Positions 6,991-13,521 of a stretch of DNA of 16,949 nucleotides are shown here, one piece after another (the first letter of the stretch is position 1; each line of letters starts with the position of its first letter). This DNA comes from Planctomycetia bacterium (GTDB lineage: Bacteria > Planctomycetota > Planctomycetia > Pirellulales > UBA1268). The DNA lies in contig RGBY01000026.1 in the NCBI GenBank assembly GCA_009919445.1, forward strand, positions 1-16,949, written 5' to 3'. Position numbers and translations under genes: made by a program. The notes under the pieces were generated by a model. That model did no database searches. It saw nothing but the letters and a program-made list of their open reading frames with translations, and had not been told where the DNA came from.

Positions 6991-7578
6991 TCAGGACGCA
7001 GCCGGAGCCGTTTCGATATCGAGCAGGGTGCAGATTCTGTCGACGAGAACATCCGCCTCGAATGGCTTCTGCAGGAACTCATTGGCCCCTGAAGCTTTGA
7101 GGTCTTCGATCTTGTCGGGCTCGCACATGCCGGAAATGCAGATGATCCGCACATCGTCCATGCTCGAGTCACTTCGCACCCGTTGGCAGACTTCTTTGCC
7201 GTTGATATCGGGGAGCATGACATCAAGCACGATGAGATCGGGACGGTAATCCTTCACCATCATGCCAGCATCAAAACCATTGTTGACGCTCCGGGTTTCG
7301 AACCGGCCATCCCGCTCGAGAACATCGGTGATCAGTTCGACGAGATCCTGATCGTCGTCCACAACGAGAATCTTCCGCCGGCCACTCTCGAGCGCATCGG
7401 TCGGAATGCCGTTGTCACGCATGAATAAATACAGCTGATCGCGGGGAATTCTCCGGAAGCGACTGCCCGGAACCCGAAACCCTTTGAGCTGCCCAGAGTC
7501 GAAGCAGCGAATGATTGTCTGCTGGCTGACCTTGCAGATCTTGGCCGCTTCGCCGGTCGTATACACAGTCTTCTGCAT
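6991..7578 (-). CDS. Response regulator: N-terminal excisionase/MerR-type HTH fused to receiver domain
   Basis: The 195-residue protein begins with a compact DNA-binding domain at about 6-52 (TTGEAAKICKVSQQTIIRCF, then GFRVPGSRFRRIPRDQLYLFM), the winged HTH type seen in excisionases and MerR-like proteins. A receiver domain follows at about 69-188: acidic pair in VVDDDQD (Asp74, Asp75), phospho-acceptor Asp119 in LIVLDVMLPDINGK, Ser149 in ICISGM, and Lys171 in FLQKPF. The order HTH-REC is the reverse of the common REC-HTH layout. The ATG at 7578 is preceded by a GA-rich leader (GAGAGGGTGGTAAGCAG). It is 1 nt from the kinase gene and clearly forms a two-component pair with it. The adjacent hopanoid genes are candidate targets, and palindromes in the 470 bp upstream are candidate operators; both are inference. 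Confidence 0.93.
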   Translation of the reverse strand: MQKTVYTTGEAAKICKVSQQTIIRCFDSGQLKGFRVPGSRFRRIPRDQLYLFMRDNGIPTDALESGRRKILVVDDDQDLVELITDVLERDGRFETRSVNNGFDAGMMVKDYRPDLIVLDVMLPDINGKEVCQRVRSDSSMDDVRIICISGMCEPDKIEDLKASGANEFLQKPFEADVLVDRICTLLDIETAPAAS

Positions 7579-7684
7579 CTGCTTACCACCCTCTCCCTAG
7601 CCGTGGTTCAGCTAGTAAAAACAACAACGGCTGACAGCATCTCCCATGACGCTTCTTCCGTTGTCTAAGGCCTCCTGATTGCCA

Positions 7685-7704
7685 TCGATCGGAGTTCCGA
7701 TCGA
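7685..7704. promoter_or_regulatory. Perfect palindrome, candidate operator
   Basis: TCGATCGGA (7685-7693) and TCCGATCGA (7696-7704) are exact reverse complements separated by 2 bp. It lies 107 bp upstream of the response-regulator ATG. Nine-base perfect arms with a short spacer are what a dimeric DNA-binding protein site looks like; the regulator itself is a candidate binder (inference). Confidence 0.45.
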
Positions 7705-7801
7705 AACACCACCCGGCAACGAGCCACCGGACGATGCCCCAGGCTTCCCCGCATTCCATCTCGGGGAAAACAACCCAGGCTCCATCCGACAAGGACAACT
7801 G

Positions 7802-7817
7802 GGGGACCGGGGTCCCC
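7802..7817. repeat. GC-rich palindrome
   Basis: GGGGACC (7802-7808) and GGTCCCC (7811-7817) are exact inverted copies around GG. It lies 224 bp upstream of the regulator start. It could be an operator or a very stable RNA hairpin; nothing decides between them. Confidence 0.35.
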
Positions 7818-7859
7818 GCGAACGTGCCCGCAGGGCCTTCCCCATCTGCCATCCTTGCC

Positions 7860-7883
7860 AGATGCCGGACTGTACTGGCATCT
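7860..7883. repeat. Stem-loop in the regulator upstream region
   Basis: AGATGCC (7860-7866) pairs with GGCATCT (7877-7883); a G-U and a G-C pair extend the stem to nine base pairs around a 6-nt loop. No T-run follows on either strand. Confidence 0.35.
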
Positions 7884-8000
7884 TACGCAGGGAGTCAACA
7901 TCAACAAAAACGCCGCAAACTGCCAGTTTCCGTGTTTTTCCCAGCCCCCGCCCAGCCGCTGCCGCAACTTTTTTTACCGGTCATGCCCAGGGGCCCGCAA

Positions 8001-8023
8001 ACTCCCGAAAGGCTCGGGCGAGT
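8001..8023 (-). terminator. Possible transcription end of the minus-strand prenyl synthase operon
   Basis: ACTCCCGA (8001-8008) pairs with TCGG..GAGT (8014-8023) with a 2-nt bulge and a 5-nt loop. It sits 26 nt beyond the stop of the chorismate-lyase-like gene, where a terminator is expected. The following T stretch is short, so it is a weak candidate. Confidence 0.3.
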
Positions 8024-8048
8024 ATCCCCCGGGAAATCCACCTGAGGC

Positions 8049-8666
8049 TCAACCCACCAGGGCGATGGTCGCAACCCGGCCATAGATACTGGGCATCTGG
8101 GCAGACGGGTTCCCCGTCAGAATCTGCTTCAAATGGGGCCCCGGTTCGATGTTGACTAACGCCACATCATGAACCCGCCGATGCAGGCCGGCTTCAATGA
8201 GAATTAGGCCGAGTGGCGTTGATGCTTCCCGAATTGCGTCGGCGACTGCCTGAGGGAGACGCTCCAAGGCAATGCCAACAATGCCGTACTGCACAATCCA
8301 GTCGGCTGATGGAACTCCACCGGCTTGCGCTTGCGGGAATAACTCCGGATTCACGCGGCCACACCGCAAGAGGATTTCACGGCTGTAGGCGAAGGGATGC
8401 AGTGGACCCGGTGTGTTCTCGGCCACTGCAAGGACCTCTAGCGATACGGCCTCACCGTGGAATGCCTCCATCGTCACTGTCATGTGCGCCTGATGATCAA
8501 GCAGCTGCCGAAACGGCTGCGGGACGTCGGCTGGCTCACAGGCATGGCAGCTGCCAAAGGAATCGCACGCGGCAAACTCAGCGATCAACGCGGCAGCCCG
8601 CTGGCAGGGACTCTCGGTAGGCGGGTGGGTAACAGCACACATATCCTGAGTATGCCAGCCCAGCAC
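8049..8666 (-). CDS. Small protein resembling chorismate lyase (UbiC/DUF98 fold), C-terminally short
   Basis: The 205-residue product starts with a Cys-rich leader, CDSFGSCHAC (about 34-43), then LLDHQAHMTVTMEAFHG (55-71), FAYSREILL (92-100), IVGIALERLP (129-138), STPLGLILI (149-157) and SIYGRVATIAL (193-203). The order of the hmT..lE, Y.REilL, i.lerLP, PLG.iL and YGR.a.I patterns is how I recall chorismate pyruvate-lyases, which make 4-hydroxybenzoate from chorismate. This is a resemblance by eye, not a firm match. The frame stops right after the last strand, where lyases normally continue with G-x-P and a catalytic Glu near the C terminus. Start: GTG at 8666, or ATG at 8642; neither has a good ribosome site. 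It begins 20 bp after the polyprenyl synthase stop and is probably in its operon, a sensible context for prenylated aromatics. Confidence 0.7.
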   Translation of the reverse strand: MLGWHTQDMCAVTHPPTESPCQRAAALIAEFAACDSFGSCHACEPADVPQPFRQLLDHQAHMTVTMEAFHGEAVSLEVLAVAENTPGPLHPFAYSREILLRCGRVNPELFPQAQAGGVPSADWIVQYGIVGIALERLPQAVADAIREASTPLGLILIEAGLHRRVHDVALVNIEPGPHLKQILTGNPSAQMPSIYGRVATIALVG

Positions 8667-8686
8667 TCAGTCAGGAAACCCGCCTA

Positions 8687-10540
8687 TCAGGACGTTGACT
8701 TCTGGCCATTCTCCCGCAGGTCGTCGACTGCCTGCTCTGGGACGGCCAAATCGAGCAGGAATTCGAGTACCTCGCGGAGTCGCGGGTACCGGCACCGGTT
8801 AATGGCGGCGGTCGCCGCCTCTCGCTGCTGGGCAACGATGTCAGCCGCCCGGGCAAACAGGCCCGCTTTTTCATACAGCCGGCGGGCGACTTGAATAGCC
8901 TCGGAGTGGCCGCTGGCCGTCGCTCCGGCTGCGGTAGCCTCTCGGCCGATTTGCTCAAGCAACTGCCGATCCTCAGAAGCAAGGTGTTCGCGGGCAATCG
9001 CCCACATCACTGTTGGCCTTCCACCCAGCAGATCGCCGGCGGCCTGCCGGTCATTTTCGAGGTCACCCTGCCAGTCTTTGAGGTCATTGAGGACCTGAAA
9101 GCCAGTGCCTACATGGAGGGCATACCGCCCGACATCCACCGCCTCTTGGGGCTCAACTCCAGCGAGCCGAATGCCCATGGCAACAGCGGCCTCGAATGCA
9201 GGTGAGGTCTTCAGTCCATAAATTGCCAGTGACTCCTCAGGTGTCAGACGTTTATCGGCAGCGTCACGCCACCAGAGTTCAGCCCCCTGGCCCTGCGCGA
9301 GACGCAGATGGGCGTCAGACAAAATCGCCAGCAGATCCCGGTGAAGGCCCTGGCCACCACCGAGCCCTGCAATAAGCCGATAGCCTGCACCGAGCAGGTA
9401 ATCGCCAATATTGACTGCTGCTGGAACGCCCTGTTCAACGTGAACGGTCGGCAGGCCGTAGCGAACCTGATCATCGTCTTCGATATCGTCATGGACCAGT
9501 GAGGCCTTGTGAAATACCTCGATGGCAACCGCAGCTGCACGCGCATCATCGCGTGAGACAGGCTCGTGCAACTGGTCGCCGGGCTGATTTTCAGCCACAT
9601 CAGTCCGAACTGCATCGAAGGCTGCCAGCGTCACGAAAGGCCGCAGAAACTTGCCGCCACGGCCAAGAAATTCCCCTGCCAGCCCCGCCGTGACCTGAAG
9701 TGGATCGGGCCGCCCGTTCCTGCCTGCGTCGCGAAAAGATTTCCCAAACCCGGCACCAAGGCCATGCTGCTGCCCCAAAGCGGCAATCGCCTCGGCCTGA
9801 AACAGTTCAGAGGCCTCACGAAGCAGCGGCAGGTAATCACCAACCGGCCCAGAACTACCACCGGCAACGCCGAGCAAGCCAAGCACCCATTCCACGTCGA
9901 TCCCCGCACCAGCCAGCGTGGCCGCGCAAGAATCTGCGTGGGACGATGCTGCCAATTCCCTATACGGCACCGCCGCGACAGGGAGGGAGAAGGCCGGCAG
10001 CATGGCAAAGGCTTTTTCCAGATCGTGCAGCCTGGCAACCCCGAGAATGCCCTGATACTGACCTGTCAGCAGTCCGCCGATGGCTGCGACCGCCTGGGTC
10101 GTCGATTCAACCACCCATCCACTGTCATGGGCCGCCGACCAGATCGTGCCGATGCCGCAGCCTGGGCCACAGACCTGCGGCGTCGTAGCGGCGTCGGGCT
10201 TTGCTGAGGCGTGGGGGCAATCGGGGAGCAGGAGCAACCGGCGTCCTGCCGCAGCTGAGGCAATTTTCTGCCTCCAGAACTCCGAAAGAATTGCCACCAT
10301 GGTCCAGCCGACGACTGCCTGATCGGCCTGCCCGCGACGGACAATTTCCTCTGCCTGACGCCGGAGCCCCGTCGCGGACTTGATCTGAGCAGGCGGCCCC
10401 TGTCCCGACCAAGAGGCGACCAAATCAGCCGCCAATGCCCTCAGCCGCTCCCGGACTGCTTTTGTCTCGGGAATTCGTTCTGTGACAGCTGCCCCGTCCG
10501 ACAGATGGGGTGCCACTGGGGAATCAACGGCTGAACGCAT
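8687..10540 (-). CDS. DUF116-like domain fused to trans-polyprenyl diphosphate synthase
   Basis: A 617-residue protein about twice the size of a normal prenyl synthase. The N-terminal part resembles DUF116: LLLLPDC (Cys108), VCGPGCGIG (Cys124, Cys128), GILGVA, and HADSCAATLAGAGIDVEWVL (Cys205), possibly a metal or Fe-S site. The C-terminal half (about 275-600) is a class I isoprenyl synthase: GGKFLRP (295-301), first Asp-rich motif HDDIEDDD (351-357), GDYLLGAGY, LKTSPAFEAA (443-452), and second Asp-rich region FQVLNDLKDW (481-490), where Asn replaces the first Asp. It should condense IPP with an allylic diphosphate; Ala five residues before the first motif fits a longer-chain product (inference). 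The open frame reaches a TTG at 10651, but ATG at 10540 is preceded by GAGG at 9 nt spacing and is preferred. Followed at 20 bp by the chorismate-lyase-like gene. Confidence 0.88.
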   Translation of the reverse strand: MRSAVDSPVAPHLSDGAAVTERIPETKAVRERLRALAADLVASWSGQGPPAQIKSATGLRRQAEEIVRRGQADQAVVGWTMVAILSEFWRQKIASAAAGRRLLLLPDCPHASAKPDAATTPQVCGPGCGIGTIWSAAHDSGWVVESTTQAVAAIGGLLTGQYQGILGVARLHDLEKAFAMLPAFSLPVAAVPYRELAASSHADSCAATLAGAGIDVEWVLGLLGVAGGSSGPVGDYLPLLREASELFQAEAIAALGQQHGLGAGFGKSFRDAGRNGRPDPLQVTAGLAGEFLGRGGKFLRPFVTLAAFDAVRTDVAENQPGDQLHEPVSRDDARAAAVAIEVFHKASLVHDDIEDDDQVRYGLPTVHVEQGVPAAVNIGDYLLGAGYRLIAGLGGGQGLHRDLLAILSDAHLRLAQGQGAELWWRDAADKRLTPEESLAIYGLKTSPAFEAAVAMGIRLAGVEPQEAVDVGRYALHVGTGFQVLNDLKDWQGDLENDRQAAGDLLGGRPTVMWAIAREHLASEDRQLLEQIGREATAAGATASGHSEAIQVARRLYEKAGLFARAADIVAQQREAATAAINRCRYPRLREVLEFLLDLAVPEQAVDDLRENGQKSTS

Positions 10541-10686
10541 GGTAGAGGTCCTCAAGTGCAGAATCGCCTCAAACTTATCGTCTAACCGCAGGGCCAAGAA
10601 AAACCTAACGCATGCAAAACCGGCCCGGACAGGCAAACTCCGGACAGCCAAAACCCCCGGATAGGGGATTCCACATACTTAAAGGG

Positions 10687-11976
10687 TCAGACGGTCGACT
10701 CTTGCTCAAAAAAACGGGGCAAAAGTGAGTCGACCTGCAAAAGTCCGCGACGCGTCAGCCGGGGGACACCGTCACCAGCAAGCGGTTCGAGGAATCCCTG
10801 AGCAGCAAGTTCGTTCCAGACAGTTCCCCACTCCGCGACTGGATCAACCCCAAACTTGGCCAACAGCCGAGAGGGATCGATGCTTCCTCGCTTGAGACTC
10901 AGCACAAGTTCACGAATGAGGCGTTCCCGCGGGCTGGCTGCCAGCCCACGCTGGACTGGTAATCGACCGGCCTCAACATCAGCCAGATAGTCGTCCCAAT
11001 GGGTTTTATTCTGATAGTGCACGCCCGAGAGGTGCCCGAAACTGGCCACGCCAAGGGCAATTAAATCGCTCCCCTCCCAGAGCATATCGCGATAGCGAAA
11101 CTGTACACGCTGAGAATCTTTCACCAGTGTGTAGCCACTCGACACGGCATATCCGGCTGCACAGAAGCGATTAAACGCCCAGTCAACCCAGGCTCGCTTG
11201 GCAGGCCAGTCTGCGACTGGCGTCGGTTCACCGCCAGCCGTGCTGTCTTTTACGAAGACAGTATTGAAGGGCAGCTCCATTTGATAGATCGTGACACTGT
11301 CGGGCTCTAGTTCGAGGGCCTTCTCGACTGTTCGTTGCCACGACTCGGTCGTCTCCCCAACCATGCCAGCGATGAGGTCGACATTCACACTGGGAAAATC
11401 TGCTGCACGGATCCATTCCCAGGCCCGAGCAATTTCCGCTGACAGGTGGGCCCTGCCATTCGCCTCCAAAATCGCGTCATCAAAGTTCTCAACCCCCAGT
11501 GACAGCCGCGTCACGCCAAGCCGCCGTAAGGCCTGAACCTTTGGCTCGGAAAGGGTGCCGGGCTCACACTCAAACGTCACCTCTTCGGCCGCATCCCAGC
11601 CAAAGCTGTCGTGCAGTCCGGCAACGAGTCGTTCCAGTTGTCTCACACTCAGGAATGACGGGGTTCCACCACCGAAATAGACATACTGAAGCGTGCGGCC
11701 GGTCACTGCCGGACTGCCTGCCGCCAGCCGTGCCTCCGTAGCCAGTGCCTGGGAGTAGCGTTCCACATCGGCAGCGGCGACATCGGTATACACCCGAAAG
11801 TAGCAGAACTTGCAGCGTTTGCGACAGAACGGGATATGCAGATAGAGTCCGAGTGGCACATCGGTCGGCGGGCTATCAAACGCCGCCAGCACAGCAGGCA
11901 CGGCCTCGTTGTTCCACCGTTGAAACGGCGGGTAGTTCGCGACGAAATAACTCCCTGGCTCGGTTGTCTCAGCCAT
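10687..11976 (-). CDS. Coproporphyrinogen-III-oxidase-like (HemW/HemN family) radical SAM protein
   Basis: The 429-residue protein has the HemN/HemW architecture: GLYLHIPFCRKRCKFCYF with cluster ligands Cys51, Cys55, Cys58, then YVYFGGGTPSFLS (99-110), FECEPGTLS, RLSLGVENFDDAILEANGR, VNVDLIAGMVGET, and a HemN-type C-terminal domain (PRERLIRELVLSLKRGSID). The signature is CxxxCxxCxF, like HemW and other HemN-like proteins, rather than the CxxxCxxCxC of true oxygen-independent coproporphyrinogen oxidase. A heme chaperone, a HemN-like methyltransferase or another radical reaction are all possible; true HemN is unlikely. The start ATG at 11976 has a weak AAGAGA upstream. It sits between the TIM-barrel gene (48 bp upstream) and the polyprenyl synthase (146 bp downstream), so a role in lipid or quinone modification could be considered, but only from context. 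Confidence 0.88.
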   Translation of the reverse strand: MAETTEPGSYFVANYPPFQRWNNEAVPAVLAAFDSPPTDVPLGLYLHIPFCRKRCKFCYFRVYTDVAAADVERYSQALATEARLAAGSPAVTGRTLQYVYFGGGTPSFLSVRQLERLVAGLHDSFGWDAAEEVTFECEPGTLSEPKVQALRRLGVTRLSLGVENFDDAILEANGRAHLSAEIARAWEWIRAADFPSVNVDLIAGMVGETTESWQRTVEKALELEPDSVTIYQMELPFNTVFVKDSTAGGEPTPVADWPAKRAWVDWAFNRFCAAGYAVSSGYTLVKDSQRVQFRYRDMLWEGSDLIALGVASFGHLSGVHYQNKTHWDDYLADVEAGRLPVQRGLAASPRERLIRELVLSLKRGSIDPSRLLAKFGVDPVAEWGTVWNELAAQGFLEPLAGDGVPRLTRRGLLQVDSLLPRFFEQESTV

Positions 11977-12006
11977 CGAACTGGTCTCTTTCGATCAACG
12001 TGGCAC

Positions 12007-12024
12007 GGCCCGTCGACGCGGGCC
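12007..12024 (-). terminator. GC hairpin directly after the TIM-barrel stop codon
   Basis: GGCCCG (12007-12012) and CGGGCC (12019-12024) form a perfect 6-bp all-GC stem with a 6-nt loop, abutting the TGA of the TIM-barrel gene on the minus strand. No T-run follows, so it may be an intercistronic stabiliser or partial terminator rather than an operon end. Confidence 0.35.
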
Positions 12025-13053
12025 TCACGAGCGGGCCGTCACCCCTCGTGCTGCCAGCAAGTCTGCGAAGTCTCTTAGATGGTAGTCGATTGAGGCCGCA
12101 TCGAGGACACGGCACAGGCCACGAAGAGCGATCCCCATTCCGTCTGGGCCACTCGTGCCACCAAACTGCCCACCGCCACGAACGTGCGGTTCAAGGTCAA
12201 CGAAGACACCTGGAATGCCTCGCCGTTTCAGCCGCCGGGTGAGTGCTGGCAGCATTTCATAAAGATCCGCGAGGATCTTGCCGTGGCCGCCGGCCCCCTG
12301 ATCAGCCGGCACAAAGTTGGCCAGCATGTCTTCATCCACATGCCGGCCGCGAGCAGCGGCGGAAACCTTGCGATAGTCCTTGATGTGCACCCAGCCAAGC
12401 CCGGGCTTCATCGCCTCCCACTGCCGATAAACCTGAGCTGTGGAAAAGCCCTGCACGATCAGATTGGCTGCATCAAAAACCAACACCAGTGCGGGGTGAT
12501 TGACTCGGCGATGGATCTCGGCGAGCAGGTCTCCTGTCTGCCCAACGAGATTGGCCTCAACCTCCAACCCAAAGGTCAGGTCTGAGCGATGGCAGGCTTC
12601 CGCAATCTGCCCAATCTGATCGACAGCCTGCTCGAGATAGTCTTCAGGCCGCTCGTCTCGTGGCTGGTAGAAGGAAAAGCCGCGAATGAGTTTGGTCTCA
12701 AAGGCGTGGGCGCGTTCACAGGCCTTCGCGACGTCCTTGGCAAGATAACGTTTGAAGGGGACGTAACGATTGCTGGTTCCATCTTCGCGATCGACCAGTT
12801 TGACTTTGCCAATGGGCGAGGCGATCGACGCCACGTTCAGCCCGTACTGATCTTCAAGGTGCCGTACCTTTTGGATCTCGCTTTTCGTCAGGTCCATGAC
12901 ATTCTTGATGCCCTTGCCGACATCAATGAACCGCAGGCTGTAGTACTCAAGGCCAAGGGCTGCCAGCGTAGTGAACTGCTCAACCGCTGTGAGCTGAAAT
13001 GCCGATTCATCAGCGAGGGCGGAGAGAAGAACCTGTCGAGATTGTTTAGCCAT
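12025..13053 (-). CDS. Sugar phosphate isomerase/epimerase (xylose-isomerase-like TIM barrel)
   Basis: The 342-residue protein has the AP_endonuc_2/xylose-isomerase-like barrel pattern. Strand ends carry candidate metal ligands: Glu164 in FGLEVEAN, Asp194 in LVFDAANL, His223 in WVHIKDYR and Glu288 in FVDLEPH. The segment GAGGHGKILADLYEML (253-268) is the usual GeGxi-type turn before the last helices. Such proteins isomerise or epimerise sugars, inositols or hydroxypyruvate in the cytoplasm; the substrate cannot be read from sequence. ATG at 13053 is preceded by GGAAAG with an 8-nt spacer; the open frame continues to 13131 but would overlap queF, so it is rejected. It follows queF by 52 bp on the same strand and precedes the radical SAM gene, with a GC hairpin at its stop. 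It has no obvious link to queuosine. Confidence 0.85.
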   Translation of the reverse strand: MAKQSRQVLLSALADESAFQLTAVEQFTTLAALGLEYYSLRFIDVGKGIKNVMDLTKSEIQKVRHLEDQYGLNVASIASPIGKVKLVDREDGTSNRYVPFKRYLAKDVAKACERAHAFETKLIRGFSFYQPRDERPEDYLEQAVDQIGQIAEACHRSDLTFGLEVEANLVGQTGDLLAEIHRRVNHPALVLVFDAANLIVQGFSTAQVYRQWEAMKPGLGWVHIKDYRKVSAAARGRHVDEDMLANFVPADQGAGGHGKILADLYEMLPALTRRLKRRGIPGVFVDLEPHVRGGGQFGGTSGPDGMGIALRGLCRVLDAASIDYHLRDFADLLAARGVTARS

Positions 13054-13105
13054 CACAGTTGCTTTCCAAGAAAGATGAACGGATCGAGCCGGCGAAAGGA
13101 GCCGA

Positions 13106-13507
13106 TTAACAGGCAGCCGGCAGATGCTCACCCGACGGGTGTGAAACGGTGATCCTCGACGAGATGCCTCCGCGCGGGGTAAACGCGGCGACGAGTGTCA
13201 ACCGGACAGGGTTGAGGACGGCCACCAGGTCATCGACAATGCGATTGCTGACGTTTTCGTAAAAGATGCCCGCGTTCCGGTAGGCCTGCAGGTACAATTT
13301 GAGGCTCTTGAGTTCGACGCATTGCTCCCCGGCGATGTAGCGAAACGTGAGGGTGCCAAAATCGGGCTGCCCCGTTTTCGGGCAGACTGAGGTGAACTCA
13401 GGGCAAACGATCTCAATGAGGTAGTCGCGTCCCGGAAACTGATTTGGAAATGTTTCAAGGAGATCGCGGGACGGTTGTGCGGCGAGCGCTGGAGTTGCTG
13501 TATTCAT
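13106..13507 (-). CDS. queF: NADPH-dependent 7-cyano-7-deazaguanine reductase
   Basis: The 133-residue protein is a type I (single-domain) QueF. It has CPEFTSVCPKTGQPDFG with catalytic Cys42 and Asp49, the family signature ELKSLKLYLQAYRN (65-78), and IFYENVSNRIVDDL with Glu84. It reduces the nitrile of preQ0 to preQ1 with two NADPH in the cytoplasm, the last free-base step before insertion into tRNA. The position before Glu84 is Tyr where B. subtilis QueF has His. ATG at 13507 is chosen since the sequence before it reads through queC; there is no clear Shine-Dalgarno. Its start is 14 bp from that of queC, which is divergent, so both promoters must overlap coding sequence. The product of QueC is its substrate, confirming the pairing. 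Confidence 0.96.
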   Translation of the reverse strand: MNTATPALAAQPSRDLLETFPNQFPGRDYLIEIVCPEFTSVCPKTGQPDFGTLTFRYIAGEQCVELKSLKLYLQAYRNAGIFYENVSNRIVDDLVAVLNPVRLTLVAAFTPRGGISSRITVSHPSGEHLPAAC

Positions 13508-13521
13508 ATTGAGATTGTGCC

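Larger units (their letters stand above)
7579..8048. promoter_or_regulatory. 470-bp non-coding region upstream of the two-component operon
   Basis: No convincing gene is present; the short frames here lack family features and composition. The region should contain the promoter of the regulator gene on the minus strand and the 3' end of the chorismate-lyase-like transcript entering from the right. It contains several palindromes listed separately, a small CTAGC/GCTAG hairpin (7597-7615) in the regulator's leader, a six-base inverted repeat AAACTG-C-CAGTTT (7917-7929), and a T7 run at 7969-7975. Confidence 0.5.

Noticed and set aside
6990..7226. N-terminal extension of the kinase frame up to 7226
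   Set aside because: It overlaps the receiver domain of the regulator; the ATG at 6989 directly after the regulator stop fits far better.
6332..7249. 305-residue plus-strand open frame antisense to the histidine kinase and regulator
   Set aside because: It is Arg/Pro/Ser-rich without domain motifs and fully opposite two well-supported genes; a GC-rich shadow frame.
7583..7881. Two minus-strand open frames of 89 residues in the non-coding island
   Set aside because: Both are Trp/Gly/Arg-rich, overlap each other in different frames, and show no family features or good ribosome sites.
7969..7975. T7 run as an intrinsic terminator on the plus strand
   Set aside because: No stable hairpin directly precedes it and no plus-strand gene ends nearby.
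10541..10651. TTG-initiated extension of the polyprenyl synthase frame
   Set aside because: The ATG at 10540 has GAGG at suitable spacing; the extension is not family-like.
13054..13131. Upstream extension of the TIM-barrel frame
   Set aside because: It overlaps the 3' end of queF, whereas ATG 13053 has GGAAAG at 8 nt.
13106..13507. Tyr in place of His before the QueF Glu as a sign of inactivity
   Set aside because: I recall FYE as a common variant in type I QueF proteins of other phyla; all catalytic Cys and Asp residues are present.
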